From Debaryomyces hansenii CBS767 (Eukaryota > Ascomycota > Pichiomycetes > Serinales > Debaryomycetaceae), in contig NC_006047.2 in assembly GCF_000006445.2 (NCBI RefSeq), forward strand, positions 1,426,001-1,490,000: DNA of 64,000 bases, given 5' to 3'. Every line of letters begins with the position of its first letter. The first letter of the stretch is position 1. The notes under the pieces were generated by a model. It was not told where the DNA came from, did no database searches, and saw only the letters and a program-made list of their open reading frames with translations. Below, in pieces: positions 27,828 through 37,065 of the stretch. The translations under genes and the position numbers were made by a program.

Positions 27828-30215
27828 TTAATCTAATTTATCCATTTCTTTAACTGTGTAGTCTAATATATAGCTTTGTTCGATAAGATCATCAATTCTA
27901 GTGAAATGACGCTCACTGTAAGGAATAATTGAATCGACAAGTTTCATCAATCCTGGAATTTCAATCAAGCTATCAATTTCAAACTTGTGTAAGATTACTG
28001 TAATAAGTTTCTGACTTATTTCGAAGAACTTACCATTGACATTCCAGTCCCTTATTTTCTTGAATAGCTTGAGAAGCTGGTCCGATACTAATTGTCCGAT
28101 GGTTGCTTCTAACTTAAACGACCCAATAGCGCTATTGGAATCTTCGTTCAAATTAATAGATGATTTGATCACATTGTACAATCTCATAGGATGATCTAAA
28201 GTCAATGCCAATAAAAATGCACTAGACCAATCTTTGGTAGTGATGTAATTGGTCAACTTTTGTTCTTGTTCGACCTTAGTCTTCTGTATAGCTTCTTGTT
28301 CTTGCAAGAACTCGTCTGTATTATCTGACCATATAGATAATTGACCGTCCGCATCAGCCGTCACAATTTCTAATCCATCATTCTTTACATCAAGAGCCCA
28401 AATTCTATTATCGTGGTTATCGATAGTTTTCAAACATTCACCTGCCAAATCTTTCACATCCCATAATTTGACTAATCCATCAGCACCAGATGATATAATT
28501 TGTTGATTTTTATTGAAAAATCTCACTCTTTGTACAGCATTTGTATGTCCTTCGAACGTTTTAGTGCAGGTAAAATCGTTCAAAGACCACAATTTGACCG
28601 TCTTATCACCACTACTAGTTGCGATCAACTTATCATATTTGCAAAAGTTGATATCCCATAAACCTCTCTTGTGTCCTTTCAATACACCAATAGTTTCACC
28701 ACTTTCCAAATTCCATACTTTCCCTAACTTATCATAAGAGGCGGTAGCAAAGAATTCGTCATTTGGCGAAATATCTATAGAATTTATATCTTTTTCGTGG
28801 GCTCTTCTTGTATATTCTGAAGTTTTAACAACCTGGACAGAACCCGTGGGTTTTGGAACTTTCCACTTCTTAACAGTCAAATCACTTGACCCAGTGATGA
28901 TGAATGGTGGAAACTCTTGGTTGGTAGATTTAGGTAAACTTATTGCTGTAACCGCACCAGCGTGACCATGAAATACCGCATATTCTTCAAACGAATTGTC
29001 ATTCCATCTCCATAATCTAGCTTCATTATCTTTAGATGCTGTGGCTATCCATAATCCATCAAGAGAAACATCAATTGCATTAAGCAAATCAGTATGGCCC
29101 TCACAAATATTCAATTCAAAAGGTCTGTCTGGGTTTAAAATTCTTAACGATGGCGAATTAGTAGCTAATGCAAGAAATTGAAATTCAGGACCAACATATC
29201 TTATATCTGCAATAGTTCCATGATTACCGGCAATTCTATTAATAATTCGTATTTCAACTATTTCGGATTCGTCATCATATTCATTCATATCAACAAATGC
29301 CAATGTTTGATCACTAATAACTAGCATTAAGCGGTTGTTTTCCAATTCCAAAACATCGATGATCATTAGTTCTTCGTTGGTTTGTAACGGTGTCATGGTT
29401 TGGGCAACTAATTTACCGCTATCAAAATTCCAGATTTTCAAGATATTCTCAGAACCTGCAGTGTAGAAATATAAATTATCATTATTCCTACTCCATGGTA
29501 AATCTATGAAACCTGCATTTTCTATCTGGTCCTTTACTGGGAAGGTTTTAAGTGCTTTGAAGTTTTTGGTATTATAAATAATGGCAACTTGATCTCTACC
29601 ACCAGTTATGAAATATTCCCCACTCTCACTAAATCCTACACCTCTAACAGCCGAATTATGTTCATTTATAGTTGAAATGCATTTCCTTTTAACCAAATCC
29701 CATATCTTAACAGTACCCATGATATCTCCACTGGCCAATTTCCAATTTGAAGAATTAAGTTCACCATAAAAAGTCAACGAACAAATTGTAACACCGTGAC
29801 CTTTCAAAGAATGTGTGACATATCCACCTTCAATATCCCACACTGTAATTACCCCATCAGATCCCCCAAATGCAAATAATGATGATGTTTTGTCTACAGC
29901 TGACATGTATACTGGTGATGACATCTTGAAAGTTTTAGTAATTTCACCTTCATTCAAATCAAATATACGTAACTGTTGTGATTGAGACAATATAGCTAAT
30001 TTCTTTGCATCAGGTGTAATCAGTAAGTTTGTAATAAGTTCTCCATCTCCTTCAATCTTATGTATGATCTCATGGGTAGATAAATCAGTTATGACTACAT
30101 CTTCATTAATTGGCGTAGCCAATATTTCTCCATTTGCCGAAACACTTGCAGATATACCCCCAATATAAAACGGCTCTATATCCTGATTAGCAAATGCTGT
30201 CCTTAACGAGTCCAT
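27828..30215 (-). CDS. UTP13: Utp13, WD40 subunit of the U3 snoRNP/UtpB complex
   Basis: The 795-residue protein has about a dozen WD repeats in two propellers, for example HDNRIWALDVKNDGLEIVTADADG, GHKRGLWDINFCKYDKLIATSSGDKTVKLWSL and RRAHEKDINSIDISPNDEFFATASYDK. An all-helical Utp13 C-terminal domain follows (about 645-795). UtpB assembles on the 5' ETS of pre-rRNA in the SSU processome. The length matches S. cerevisiae (817). The short 5' region has an A-tract, AAAAATTTC, resembling the RRPE element of ribosome-biogenesis genes. That last point is only suggestive. Confidence 0.92.
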   Translation of the reverse strand: MDSLRTAFANQDIEPFYIGGISASVSANGEILATPINEDVVITDLSTHEIIHKIEGDGELITNLLITPDAKKLAILSQSQQLRIFDLNEGEITKTFKMSSPVYMSAVDKTSSLFAFGGSDGVITVWDIEGGYVTHSLKGHGVTICSLTFYGELNSSNWKLASGDIMGTVKIWDLVKRKCISTINEHNSAVRGVGFSESGEYFITGGRDQVAIIYNTKNFKALKTFPVKDQIENAGFIDLPWSRNNDNLYFYTAGSENILKIWNFDSGKLVAQTMTPLQTNEELMIIDVLELENNRLMLVISDQTLAFVDMNEYDDESEIVEIRIINRIAGNHGTIADIRYVGPEFQFLALATNSPSLRILNPDRPFELNICEGHTDLLNAIDVSLDGLWIATASKDNEARLWRWNDNSFEEYAVFHGHAGAVTAISLPKSTNQEFPPFIITGSSDLTVKKWKVPKPTGSVQVVKTSEYTRRAHEKDINSIDISPNDEFFATASYDKLGKVWNLESGETIGVLKGHKRGLWDINFCKYDKLIATSSGDKTVKLWSLNDFTCTKTFEGHTNAVQRVRFFNKNQQIISSGADGLVKLWDVKDLAGECLKTIDNHDNRIWALDVKNDGLEIVTADADGQLSIWSDNTDEFLQEQEAIQKTKVEQEQKLTNYITTKDWSSAFLLALTLDHPMRLYNVIKSSINLNEDSNSAIGSFKLEATIGQLVSDQLLKLFKKIRDWNVNGKFFEISQKLITVILHKFEIDSLIEIPGLMKLVDSIIPYSERHFTRIDDLIEQSYILDYTVKEMDKLD

Positions 30216-30355
30216 CTCTATATAATGAATACTGATCTCTTCTTTAACCTATTCTATACATTATTCTAAAAGGGCATCTCGAAATTTTTTTTAGAAGTTC
30301 GCTTTTGTGTTACATTTACTTTCAATCGTGCATTCTATGTTATGTCCAGTCTATT

Positions 30356-32059
30356 TTATGTCCAGTCTACACCTAATGACAGGGCAGTATTTTGAAGATA
30401 GACTTCAAGATAATCTTCAATTCCAATACTTTTATCACCATACTTATCACCAGATAATAACTGTCTAAGCCTTACCAAATAAAATGCCAAATTACTAACA
30501 AATAAGACACACCTAACCTTAAATAGCTTAAAATATTGCAAAATCCTTGAACTTATAGTCGTTACAGAGTGAGAATTTTCAAGCATTAATGCATTTATCA
30601 GCTCACTTGTTAATAAATTAATTCGATTAACTGGACTACCAAAATTTCGATTCAAATTTTGAATCATTCTCATGGTTCTTGTCAAGAACAAAAGCTCAAC
30701 CGGGAATTTCTCTTCATCACTTAAAAAATCGCGCAACAAACTATTAATATCCGAATCACCCCTATTAGTGGATTCGGTGCTTATCTTAATTGGCTTCAAT
30801 TGAACTAACGTTGCAAATAATTCTGTGGAACCAATTCCCCATTCGCGACCTATTTCTTCTATGCCTTGAGTATTAAACGAGAATAGATATTCCCAAAGCT
30901 GACAGTTCTCTATACGAAAACTATTAGGTAAGGAAATGTAGAGACCATGATCCAAAATCACAAGTTGCTGATTGCCGGCATTATCAAATCTAGCCAATAA
31001 ATTTCCTGGATGCGGATCTGAATGAATGAACCCATATTCGAATATTTGTTTACCAAACACCTTGATATATTGCTTCATAGCTAAAGTTAAATCAATATCG
31101 GATGCAATCAATTTGTCTTTATCTGTTAGCGCAACCCCATCACACCATTCAGTTATGAGAACTTGTCGTTTCGATAAATCAGAATAGCTATGTGGAATAT
31201 AAATATTCGTATTGTTCATACTTTCATCCTTCTTGATTATTTGTCGCAACTTGCTTGCATTCTCCATTTCATTTACAAAGTCTGCTTCCTCTATCATTTG
31301 CTCGGATACATATTTTGTGAAAAAACTTAGAGGTATATCAAACACTCTTTCATAAATTTTAGAAATCAATTTGTACATGAATAGATCGATAACTATCTGC
31401 TCGTTGATATAATGATGTTGTACTTTGATGGCTACAGATTCGCCATTGGATTTTAACTTACCCTTGTGCACTTGTGCAATAGAAGCACTTGCAACTGGGT
31501 CATGGTCAATACTATCAAATACCTCCATCTCATAATTCTCACCCAAATTCTTCCTCAATACCTTGTCAATTTGCTCCCATGTATCTACAGGCGCATCATC
31601 ATATAACTTAACAAATTTCTTTTGATATTCTTTAGGAAAAAAGTCGCCTTGGTTAGCAATTGCCTGCCCTAGCTTGATATAAAGACCTCTGTTTGTTCTT
31701 AGCATATTCAACAACCTTTCTGCAGCAACATTATGTAAATCACTTATTGTTTCATATTTGGCTATATTACGAGAATACTCATAAGCTATCCACAACATAA
31801 CATAAAGTGCCCTGATGGATCTAGTCATTATAGATGAATATGCATATCTATCGATCAAGTACGCTGAACCACCGAGACCAACTATTAGTATCCCGGGTCG
31901 TATAAAATATCGATACGTTGACGAATTTGTTCCCTTATTGGTGTCTCTAATTATATTAATTGTCAGATATGTAATTTTCGGTGTTCGTGTGAATGAGCTA
32001 CTTCGTATCTTGTTGGATCTGGAGATACCAAATGCACCCCTATTCCTATAAGCAAACAT
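30356..32059 (-). CDS. MCP2: Mitochondrial UbiB/ADCK-family atypical kinase, Mcp2/Cqd2
   Basis: The 567-residue protein has a basic, Arg/Ser-rich start typical of a mitochondrial presequence and a hydrophobic segment near 50-65 (FIRPGILIVGLGGSAYLI). UbiB-specific motifs are KLGQAIANQG (KxGQ, near 127), AIKVQH, HSDPHPGNLL (catalytic loop, near 345) and LDHGLY (DFG-like, near 367). The length equals S. cerevisiae Mcp2/Cqd2 (569), a mitochondrial inner-membrane protein affecting coenzyme Q distribution and lipid homeostasis. The paralogue Cqd1 is the alternative but is larger. It is head to tail with UTP13, 140 bp apart. Confidence 0.82.
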   Translation of the reverse strand: MFAYRNRGAFGISRSNKIRSSSFTRTPKITYLTINIIRDTNKGTNSSTYRYFIRPGILIVGLGGSAYLIDRYAYSSIMTRSIRALYVMLWIAYEYSRNIAKYETISDLHNVAAERLLNMLRTNRGLYIKLGQAIANQGDFFPKEYQKKFVKLYDDAPVDTWEQIDKVLRKNLGENYEMEVFDSIDHDPVASASIAQVHKGKLKSNGESVAIKVQHHYINEQIVIDLFMYKLISKIYERVFDIPLSFFTKYVSEQMIEEADFVNEMENASKLRQIIKKDESMNNTNIYIPHSYSDLSKRQVLITEWCDGVALTDKDKLIASDIDLTLAMKQYIKVFGKQIFEYGFIHSDPHPGNLLARFDNAGNQQLVILDHGLYISLPNSFRIENCQLWEYLFSFNTQGIEEIGREWGIGSTELFATLVQLKPIKISTESTNRGDSDINSLLRDFLSDEEKFPVELLFLTRTMRMIQNLNRNFGSPVNRINLLTSELINALMLENSHSVTTISSRILQYFKLFKVRCVLFVSNLAFYLVRLRQLLSGDKYGDKSIGIEDYLEVYLQNTALSLGVDWT

Positions 32060-32311
32060 ACAGTATACTATTAAACACTAATCCCGGACTTGAAATGTAT
32101 TGCTTCTTAATCTATAAAGGTATAGGTTTCTGTACTCTTATATTCAGATAGGAAATACGACTGTAAATATACTAAATTGTGCTTATGATGATTACCAACC
32201 TAAAAACAAAATGAGCTTTTTGTCCCGGAACAAGATTCTCGAAAACGAATGTGAAATCGAAAATTTCTCTTCCTTAAGGATTATTCAAATCAATCGATTC
32301 ACAAAGTCATA

Positions 32312-32575
32312 ATGATTGCCTTAACTCGTCAAATAACCAGGTCTTCAATTCGTTCTTATTCTACCGTGGCTCAACCTAGAAAGGTTGGTGCTTTCAGAGG
32401 TGGATTTTTAGGGTTTTTAGTTGGTGTTACTGTAACAGGTGCTGGTTCATACTACTACTTATTAGAGGAATACAAGCAAGCTAATAATGTTGTTGTTGCC
32501 GATGTTGTTGCTTTACAATCATCAATTAATAACTTAGAAAAGCATGTTAAGTTATTGGAAGAATCTAAGAAATAA
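32312..32575 (+). CDS. Small mitochondrial single-pass membrane protein with C-terminal coiled coil
   Basis: The 87-residue protein has an Arg/Ser-rich, acid-free start (MIALTRQITRSSIRSYSTVA), consistent with a mitochondrial targeting sequence. A Gly-rich membrane segment (GGFLGFLVGVTVTGAGSYYYLL, about 30-51) and a heptad-like tail (VVALQSSINNLEKHVKLLEE) follow. Codon use (GTT, GGT, GCT and TTA forms) is biased and gene-like. I recognise the type as a conserved fungal mitochondrial inner-membrane protein, but not a named family. It is divergent from MCP2. Confidence 0.75.
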   Translation: MIALTRQITRSSIRSYSTVAQPRKVGAFRGGFLGFLVGVTVTGAGSYYYLLEEYKQANNVVVADVVALQSSINNLEKHVKLLEESKK

Positions 32576-32742
32576 TTGCTAAGTAAAACTCACCCTGCTC
32601 AAGAAAATTTAAAAAGCAAATATCAGAATATTAACCTTCCATTTATAATAAATGATTATTTATTGAATGTAATGATGATTTACGAGTAATGTAGCTAATA
32701 TTTATAATAGTCTATATACAAAAATGCAAAATCTATTTACAG

Positions 32743-35172
32743 TTATAATTCACTAATTAATTTAGTTGAATCGTCGATTAATCTATCAAACTGGTCTTTG
32801 TTCAAATCTCCAGTAATATCTCCAACTAGATTTACTTCTAATTTCCTACCACCCAAAGATCCTCCTTCTACTACGTTAAATTGAACTAATCTTCCATCTT
32901 CAGCGTCACCATAATTTAAATCCAATTGTCTTCTAAACGAGACATTTATATAGTGGTATCTAACAGTTTCACCATTTATAATTAAATCAATAAATGGTGC
33001 TATAGAAGTAGCCACCCTGCCACTAAAGTCTAGTTTTGAATTTTTCAAAAATTCTGACACTCCAGGTTGACTAGCAAACCTTGAATATCTAGTTGTCGTT
33101 GCGTTCAAAATATCTTCAATATTTTCCATTTGAGGTTCGGTTACTTCATCAGTATTACCTTGGCTTATGACGTCTCCTGATAATTGGCAACATACCTTCA
33201 TATCAGATTTTTCATTTGGTAGAGAAATATAACAACTGTTTTCGCCCTCTACTGTCACTATATTCATCGTTTCAATATCAGGTTTCGACTTCTCGTTCAA
33301 TTCAATCCAGATCTCCACAGGTGGATACTTCATTTGGGAATCTATGTCCTTGGAATTTAGTTTATTGTCATCCAAAAATGGAGATGGCAAGAATTTCAAT
33401 TGAATTGCATAATTATGTGGATCGTTATTCAAATAATGGTTAATTTCTTGTGAATTTAATGAAGGGTTACCATAAGGCGGAAATGATAATACTTTATCAT
33501 TTACCAATTGAATATTCGAGTTAAATTTGTAGTTCTCGCCAATTTGAAGTGCCAACTCAGGGTTAGTTGGTATCAATTTATTTTCTGAATCTGAGGTATT
33601 CTCAAATAAGAGATTTCCTAATGTCACCGTAAATATTGGGTGGTTTAATTTATCTTCTGTTAAGCCGTTCAACCTATTTCTATAGCTGAAATCAATCAAC
33701 GTATTATATATTTCATCTTTTCTTTCGGCTGTTATATTAAATTCGTGCTGCTTATCTTGAGATCTTGTCTCTTGGATAGGCTTATTTGCTGGTTTTGAAA
33801 TCGGTTTTCCATCGCACTCGTCCGACACAATCTCTCTTTCTCCTTCAAAGTTATCGAATGTAATACCTAAATCATTAAGAAGCTTCCAGCTTTCCTTTTC
33901 TAGTTGATCATCTGATTTTTGTTTACCGACAGGTAATGATTTAACATTTTCTATCAAATCTTCGAAATTTAAGTCGTTATTCATTAAATTATTATCAGAA
34001 TACTTATTCAATTGCTCAGCCATATAGTTACTAGCTTCCTTCAATTTTAAAGCTTTCAATAAAAATAAATTTTGGTGTCTATTATTCCAGGATAATGAAT
34101 CATCATCTTTGTAAGGAACAAACTCTAGATTCTCGAAATTATCCGGTAAGACTAGCATTTCCCGTAAGTGCTTATTATAATTTAATGACCATAACAATAA
34201 TCGTTTGGATTTCTTAATCTGATTTTCGTTTAATGCAAAAAGTTCATAATTGTCGTTATTCAAATGATTAAAATACACTTCAGTATTTTTGCCAATTTTT
34301 TCTAATGAAAATCCATTATATTTCTCAAGAGATAATCGTTTAATTGTACTTAAGTTCAAGGTTTCCTTGTGCGCCTTATTCAAGATTAAATTAAGGATAA
34401 TTTCTGCATTAGTAACTTGGTACTCAGTTCCAGTAAACTTAATCTTATCATGTTCTGTATCGAAAGAAACCCTCACCCCTACTCTGGAAAGATATTGTAA
34501 TATGAAGCCATTTTGCAGTAACAATAAGAATAATTCCGGTTTACTCAACTTCACTGAATTCGTGATTAACAAATCTTCCAACGTCGATAATTTATCTGAC
34601 TTGCCAATCAGCCATATGTCTTCAATTATTATGCGCGAGAGTTTATCTTTATTTATGCTCGATATACCCTTCTTAGTTCCGCTAAAGCTTGGTTGGACGT
34701 ATGATTCATTGATATAGTCTCGCAATTGTGACTTGGTAAACGACTTACTAAGCATCTTTCTTAACGAATCATACTTTGTTATTGTTATTTCATGGGCCTT
34801 TGGCTTCAAGTTGTCTATTGAACTATTAATCGAGTCCCCACTGGTTCCTAAAGTTATCTCATCCTGGAATATGTTAATAGGTGTAACCAAATTCTTGCCA
34901 TGGGTATCAGTCTCTGAGTGCAAATCAACCAATCTGCGGAACTTCCTATCTGCTGTCTGACTTGGATCCAAGATCAAAATCTTTTTATTTGTATCGCCGT
35001 TTTTGGGTGATGGTGCTATCTTTGATGTATCTCTCAACTCGTCTAGTATCACTGATGGAATATTGATCTTATCATTTGCCCATACCCTCTTACTTGTTGT
35101 AAGTTGCCTTGTATGTATTATTTCATTCAAGAACTGACGTCCCGTTGGCTTACGTATACTTCGTGCCAACAT
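32743..35172 (-). CDS. SLS1: Sls1-type mitochondrial membrane protein linking transcription and translation
   Basis: The 809-residue protein has a mitochondrial-type presequence (MLARSIRKPTGRQF). It carries the block KMLSKSFTKSQLRDYI (near 145) and TLEDLLITNSVKLSKPELFLLLLQNGFILQYLSR (near 210-245), which I associate with the Sls1 family. In S. cerevisiae, Sls1 (643 residues) is an inner-membrane protein that couples mitochondrial mRNA delivery to translation through Nam1 and Rpo41. The orthologue here is longer, with a Lys/Glu-rich middle and a C-terminal domain containing GEDxxS-like Ser/Asn-rich stretches. Confidence 0.72.
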   Translation of the reverse strand: MLARSIRKPTGRQFLNEIIHTRQLTTSKRVWANDKINIPSVILDELRDTSKIAPSPKNGDTNKKILILDPSQTADRKFRRLVDLHSETDTHGKNLVTPINIFQDEITLGTSGDSINSSIDNLKPKAHEITITKYDSLRKMLSKSFTKSQLRDYINESYVQPSFSGTKKGISSINKDKLSRIIIEDIWLIGKSDKLSTLEDLLITNSVKLSKPELFLLLLQNGFILQYLSRVGVRVSFDTEHDKIKFTGTEYQVTNAEIILNLILNKAHKETLNLSTIKRLSLEKYNGFSLEKIGKNTEVYFNHLNNDNYELFALNENQIKKSKRLLLWSLNYNKHLREMLVLPDNFENLEFVPYKDDDSLSWNNRHQNLFLLKALKLKEASNYMAEQLNKYSDNNLMNNDLNFEDLIENVKSLPVGKQKSDDQLEKESWKLLNDLGITFDNFEGEREIVSDECDGKPISKPANKPIQETRSQDKQHEFNITAERKDEIYNTLIDFSYRNRLNGLTEDKLNHPIFTVTLGNLLFENTSDSENKLIPTNPELALQIGENYKFNSNIQLVNDKVLSFPPYGNPSLNSQEINHYLNNDPHNYAIQLKFLPSPFLDDNKLNSKDIDSQMKYPPVEIWIELNEKSKPDIETMNIVTVEGENSCYISLPNEKSDMKVCCQLSGDVISQGNTDEVTEPQMENIEDILNATTTRYSRFASQPGVSEFLKNSKLDFSGRVATSIAPFIDLIINGETVRYHYINVSFRRQLDLNYGDAEDGRLVQFNVVEGGSLGGRKLEVNLVGDITGDLNKDQFDRLIDDSTKLISEL

Positions 35173-35481
35173 ATCCCGCTACTTTACTGATCTTCTCTAC
35201 ATACTATAGTACAAATTTTTCATATTCATCACGTCAGGTGCCTAACAGATTTATGGGATCCATACACCAGCATCCATACATTTTTATTTTTTTTGTTTGC
35301 TCGCTTACTTTACCCTTTTTATGCTCGTCGCAAACGGTTGCAAATTTAAACCCTTCGCCGTTGATAGCCATACAATGATGCCTACTTCGAATATAAATAA
35401 ATGGTCATATCCCCCTACTATTATTATTCATTGGCTATATTCTAAGATTAAGAAGAAACTATCATTATAATTGAAAGGTAA
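35173..35481. promoter_or_regulatory. Divergent SLS1 / PUT1 promoter region
   Basis: This 309-bp region contains CGG at 35333 and CCG at 35357. The gap is too wide for the CGG-N10-CCG Put3 consensus, so proline control through that exact element is not supported. A CA/TA-rich leader precedes the PUT1 ATG. Confidence 0.35.
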
Positions 35482-36969
35482 ATGACTTTAGTTGCTAGAG
35501 GTGCTACTAGAGTTAGCATTAGAGCTCGCATTCCACATTGTAAGAAATTGGTACCTGGAGTAGGATACTATAGATTATTCCATGAATCTCCAAACAAGCT
35601 GAATGGTACATTCGGAGTTAATATTCCACACGAACAGGCTGGTAGAAGTAGCAGTTCAACTACGTCTGGCATTGCTAAGGTCGGTATTGACCATGAGAAT
35701 TTTAAGATCCCAGACAGTACTACCTACTTGAAGGATTTTAAAGTTAGTGAGTTATTGTCGTATGTAGTTATTGGAGCTGCAACATTGAACAAACCGATTT
35801 TGAATATGTGTATTAAAATGTTTCCATATGTACCTATGTCGGTTATAAAGGCATTTGTATACAAATTATACTGTGGTGGTGAGAATATTGAAGAGGTGAA
35901 ACAGACAGGGTTGCGGTTAAGCAAAAGGGGCATCAATAATATGATGCTTTCATTAACTATTGAAGCATGTAACGGGAATGATAACATAGATCCCGAGTTT
36001 ATAGTCAGCGAAACGCAACGTTCGGTCACCGAGATCTTAATTCCGCACATATTGACCATTATCAAGGAGTCCGGGAAGGATATTAATTCTATCCCTCCAG
36101 GATATGTTGCATTGAAGCCAACTGGGTTCGCTAAAGATGCATCAAATGTCTTAAAATACTATAAAACTGATCCTCATTATGCTGCCATGTTCGAAGAATT
36201 GGTTGATAAGGCTTCCAATGTATGCGGAACAATTTACGAAGAAAACCTAAAATTATCGCAAAAATTTCCTGATAGGACTGCACCATTCATTGTAGGTGTT
36301 ATTGATGCCGAGAAGCACGAATTACAGGAAGGTGTCTATGAATTACAAAGAAGATTATATGCGAAATATAATCCACTCAATAAGCCTGTTTCTATAGTTG
36401 GTACGTTGCAGATGTATTTGGCTGGTTCGTCTGATTTGTTGGCTTTAGAAGAAAAGTTGGCGATGGAAAACAATTATAGATTAGGTTTAAAATTGGTCAG
36501 AGGTGCCTATATTCATTCAGAGAAGAATAGAGAAGTCATCCATAAAACAAAAGAATGTACAGACCTGAACTATAATCAAGGTATTACTTATTGCATTGAA
36601 TCTATTTTGGCCAATAAGGAGAATGAATTAACAATTGGTCATTTGGTTGTAGCTTCTCATAATGCCGATTCCTTAAAATTGACTACTGAAAAATTGAAAA
36701 AATCTACCCTGGTGAATAATAAAAACAAAAATAATGTTATTTTAGGCCAATTATTAGGTATGGCTGATAATATTACTCATAATTTGATCAAAACTCATAA
36801 TGTTGATAACGTCATTAAATATGTTGCTTGGGGCCCTCCATTAGAAACCAAAGAATACTTACTTAGACGTTTAGAAGAAAATGGTGATGCCGTTAGAGCT
36901 GACAGTGGATTTAATTTAATCAAAGGTGTTATAGGCGTATTGTTTAAGCGGTTATTCCGCGTGGTCTAA
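35482..36969 (+). CDS. PUT1: Mitochondrial proline dehydrogenase
   Basis: The 495-residue FAD-dependent enzyme oxidises proline to delta-1-pyrroline-5-carboxylate, the first step of proline use as a nitrogen source. The N-terminus is basic (RGATRVSIRARIPHCKK), as expected for mitochondrial import. Family motifs are GYVALKPTGF, FIVGVIDAEKHELQEGVYELQRRL, GTLQMYLAGS, YRLGLKLVRGAYIHSEK (substrate/FAD site) and VVASHNADSL. The C-terminal AWGPPLETKEYLLRRLEENGDAVRAD is the conserved end of the barrel. The length matches S. cerevisiae Put1 (476). Confidence 0.93.
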   Translation: MTLVARGATRVSIRARIPHCKKLVPGVGYYRLFHESPNKLNGTFGVNIPHEQAGRSSSSTTSGIAKVGIDHENFKIPDSTTYLKDFKVSELLSYVVIGAATLNKPILNMCIKMFPYVPMSVIKAFVYKLYCGGENIEEVKQTGLRLSKRGINNMMLSLTIEACNGNDNIDPEFIVSETQRSVTEILIPHILTIIKESGKDINSIPPGYVALKPTGFAKDASNVLKYYKTDPHYAAMFEELVDKASNVCGTIYEENLKLSQKFPDRTAPFIVGVIDAEKHELQEGVYELQRRLYAKYNPLNKPVSIVGTLQMYLAGSSDLLALEEKLAMENNYRLGLKLVRGAYIHSEKNREVIHKTKECTDLNYNQGITYCIESILANKENELTIGHLVVASHNADSLKLTTEKLKKSTLVNNKNKNNVILGQLLGMADNITHNLIKTHNVDNVIKYVAWGPPLETKEYLLRRLEENGDAVRADSGFNLIKGVIGVLFKRLFRVV

Positions 36970-37065
36970 AATACCTAGTATATATTAATTATCATTTCTA
37001 TAGACTATAAACTTAATGAATAATGATTGTTTTACTTTCAAACAAAATATTTCATCTACAGTGAT

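Noticed and set aside
35333..35359. Possible Put3 site upstream of PUT1 (CGG ... CCG)
   Set aside because: The spacing between CGG and CCG is far more than the 10 bases of the known Put3 element.
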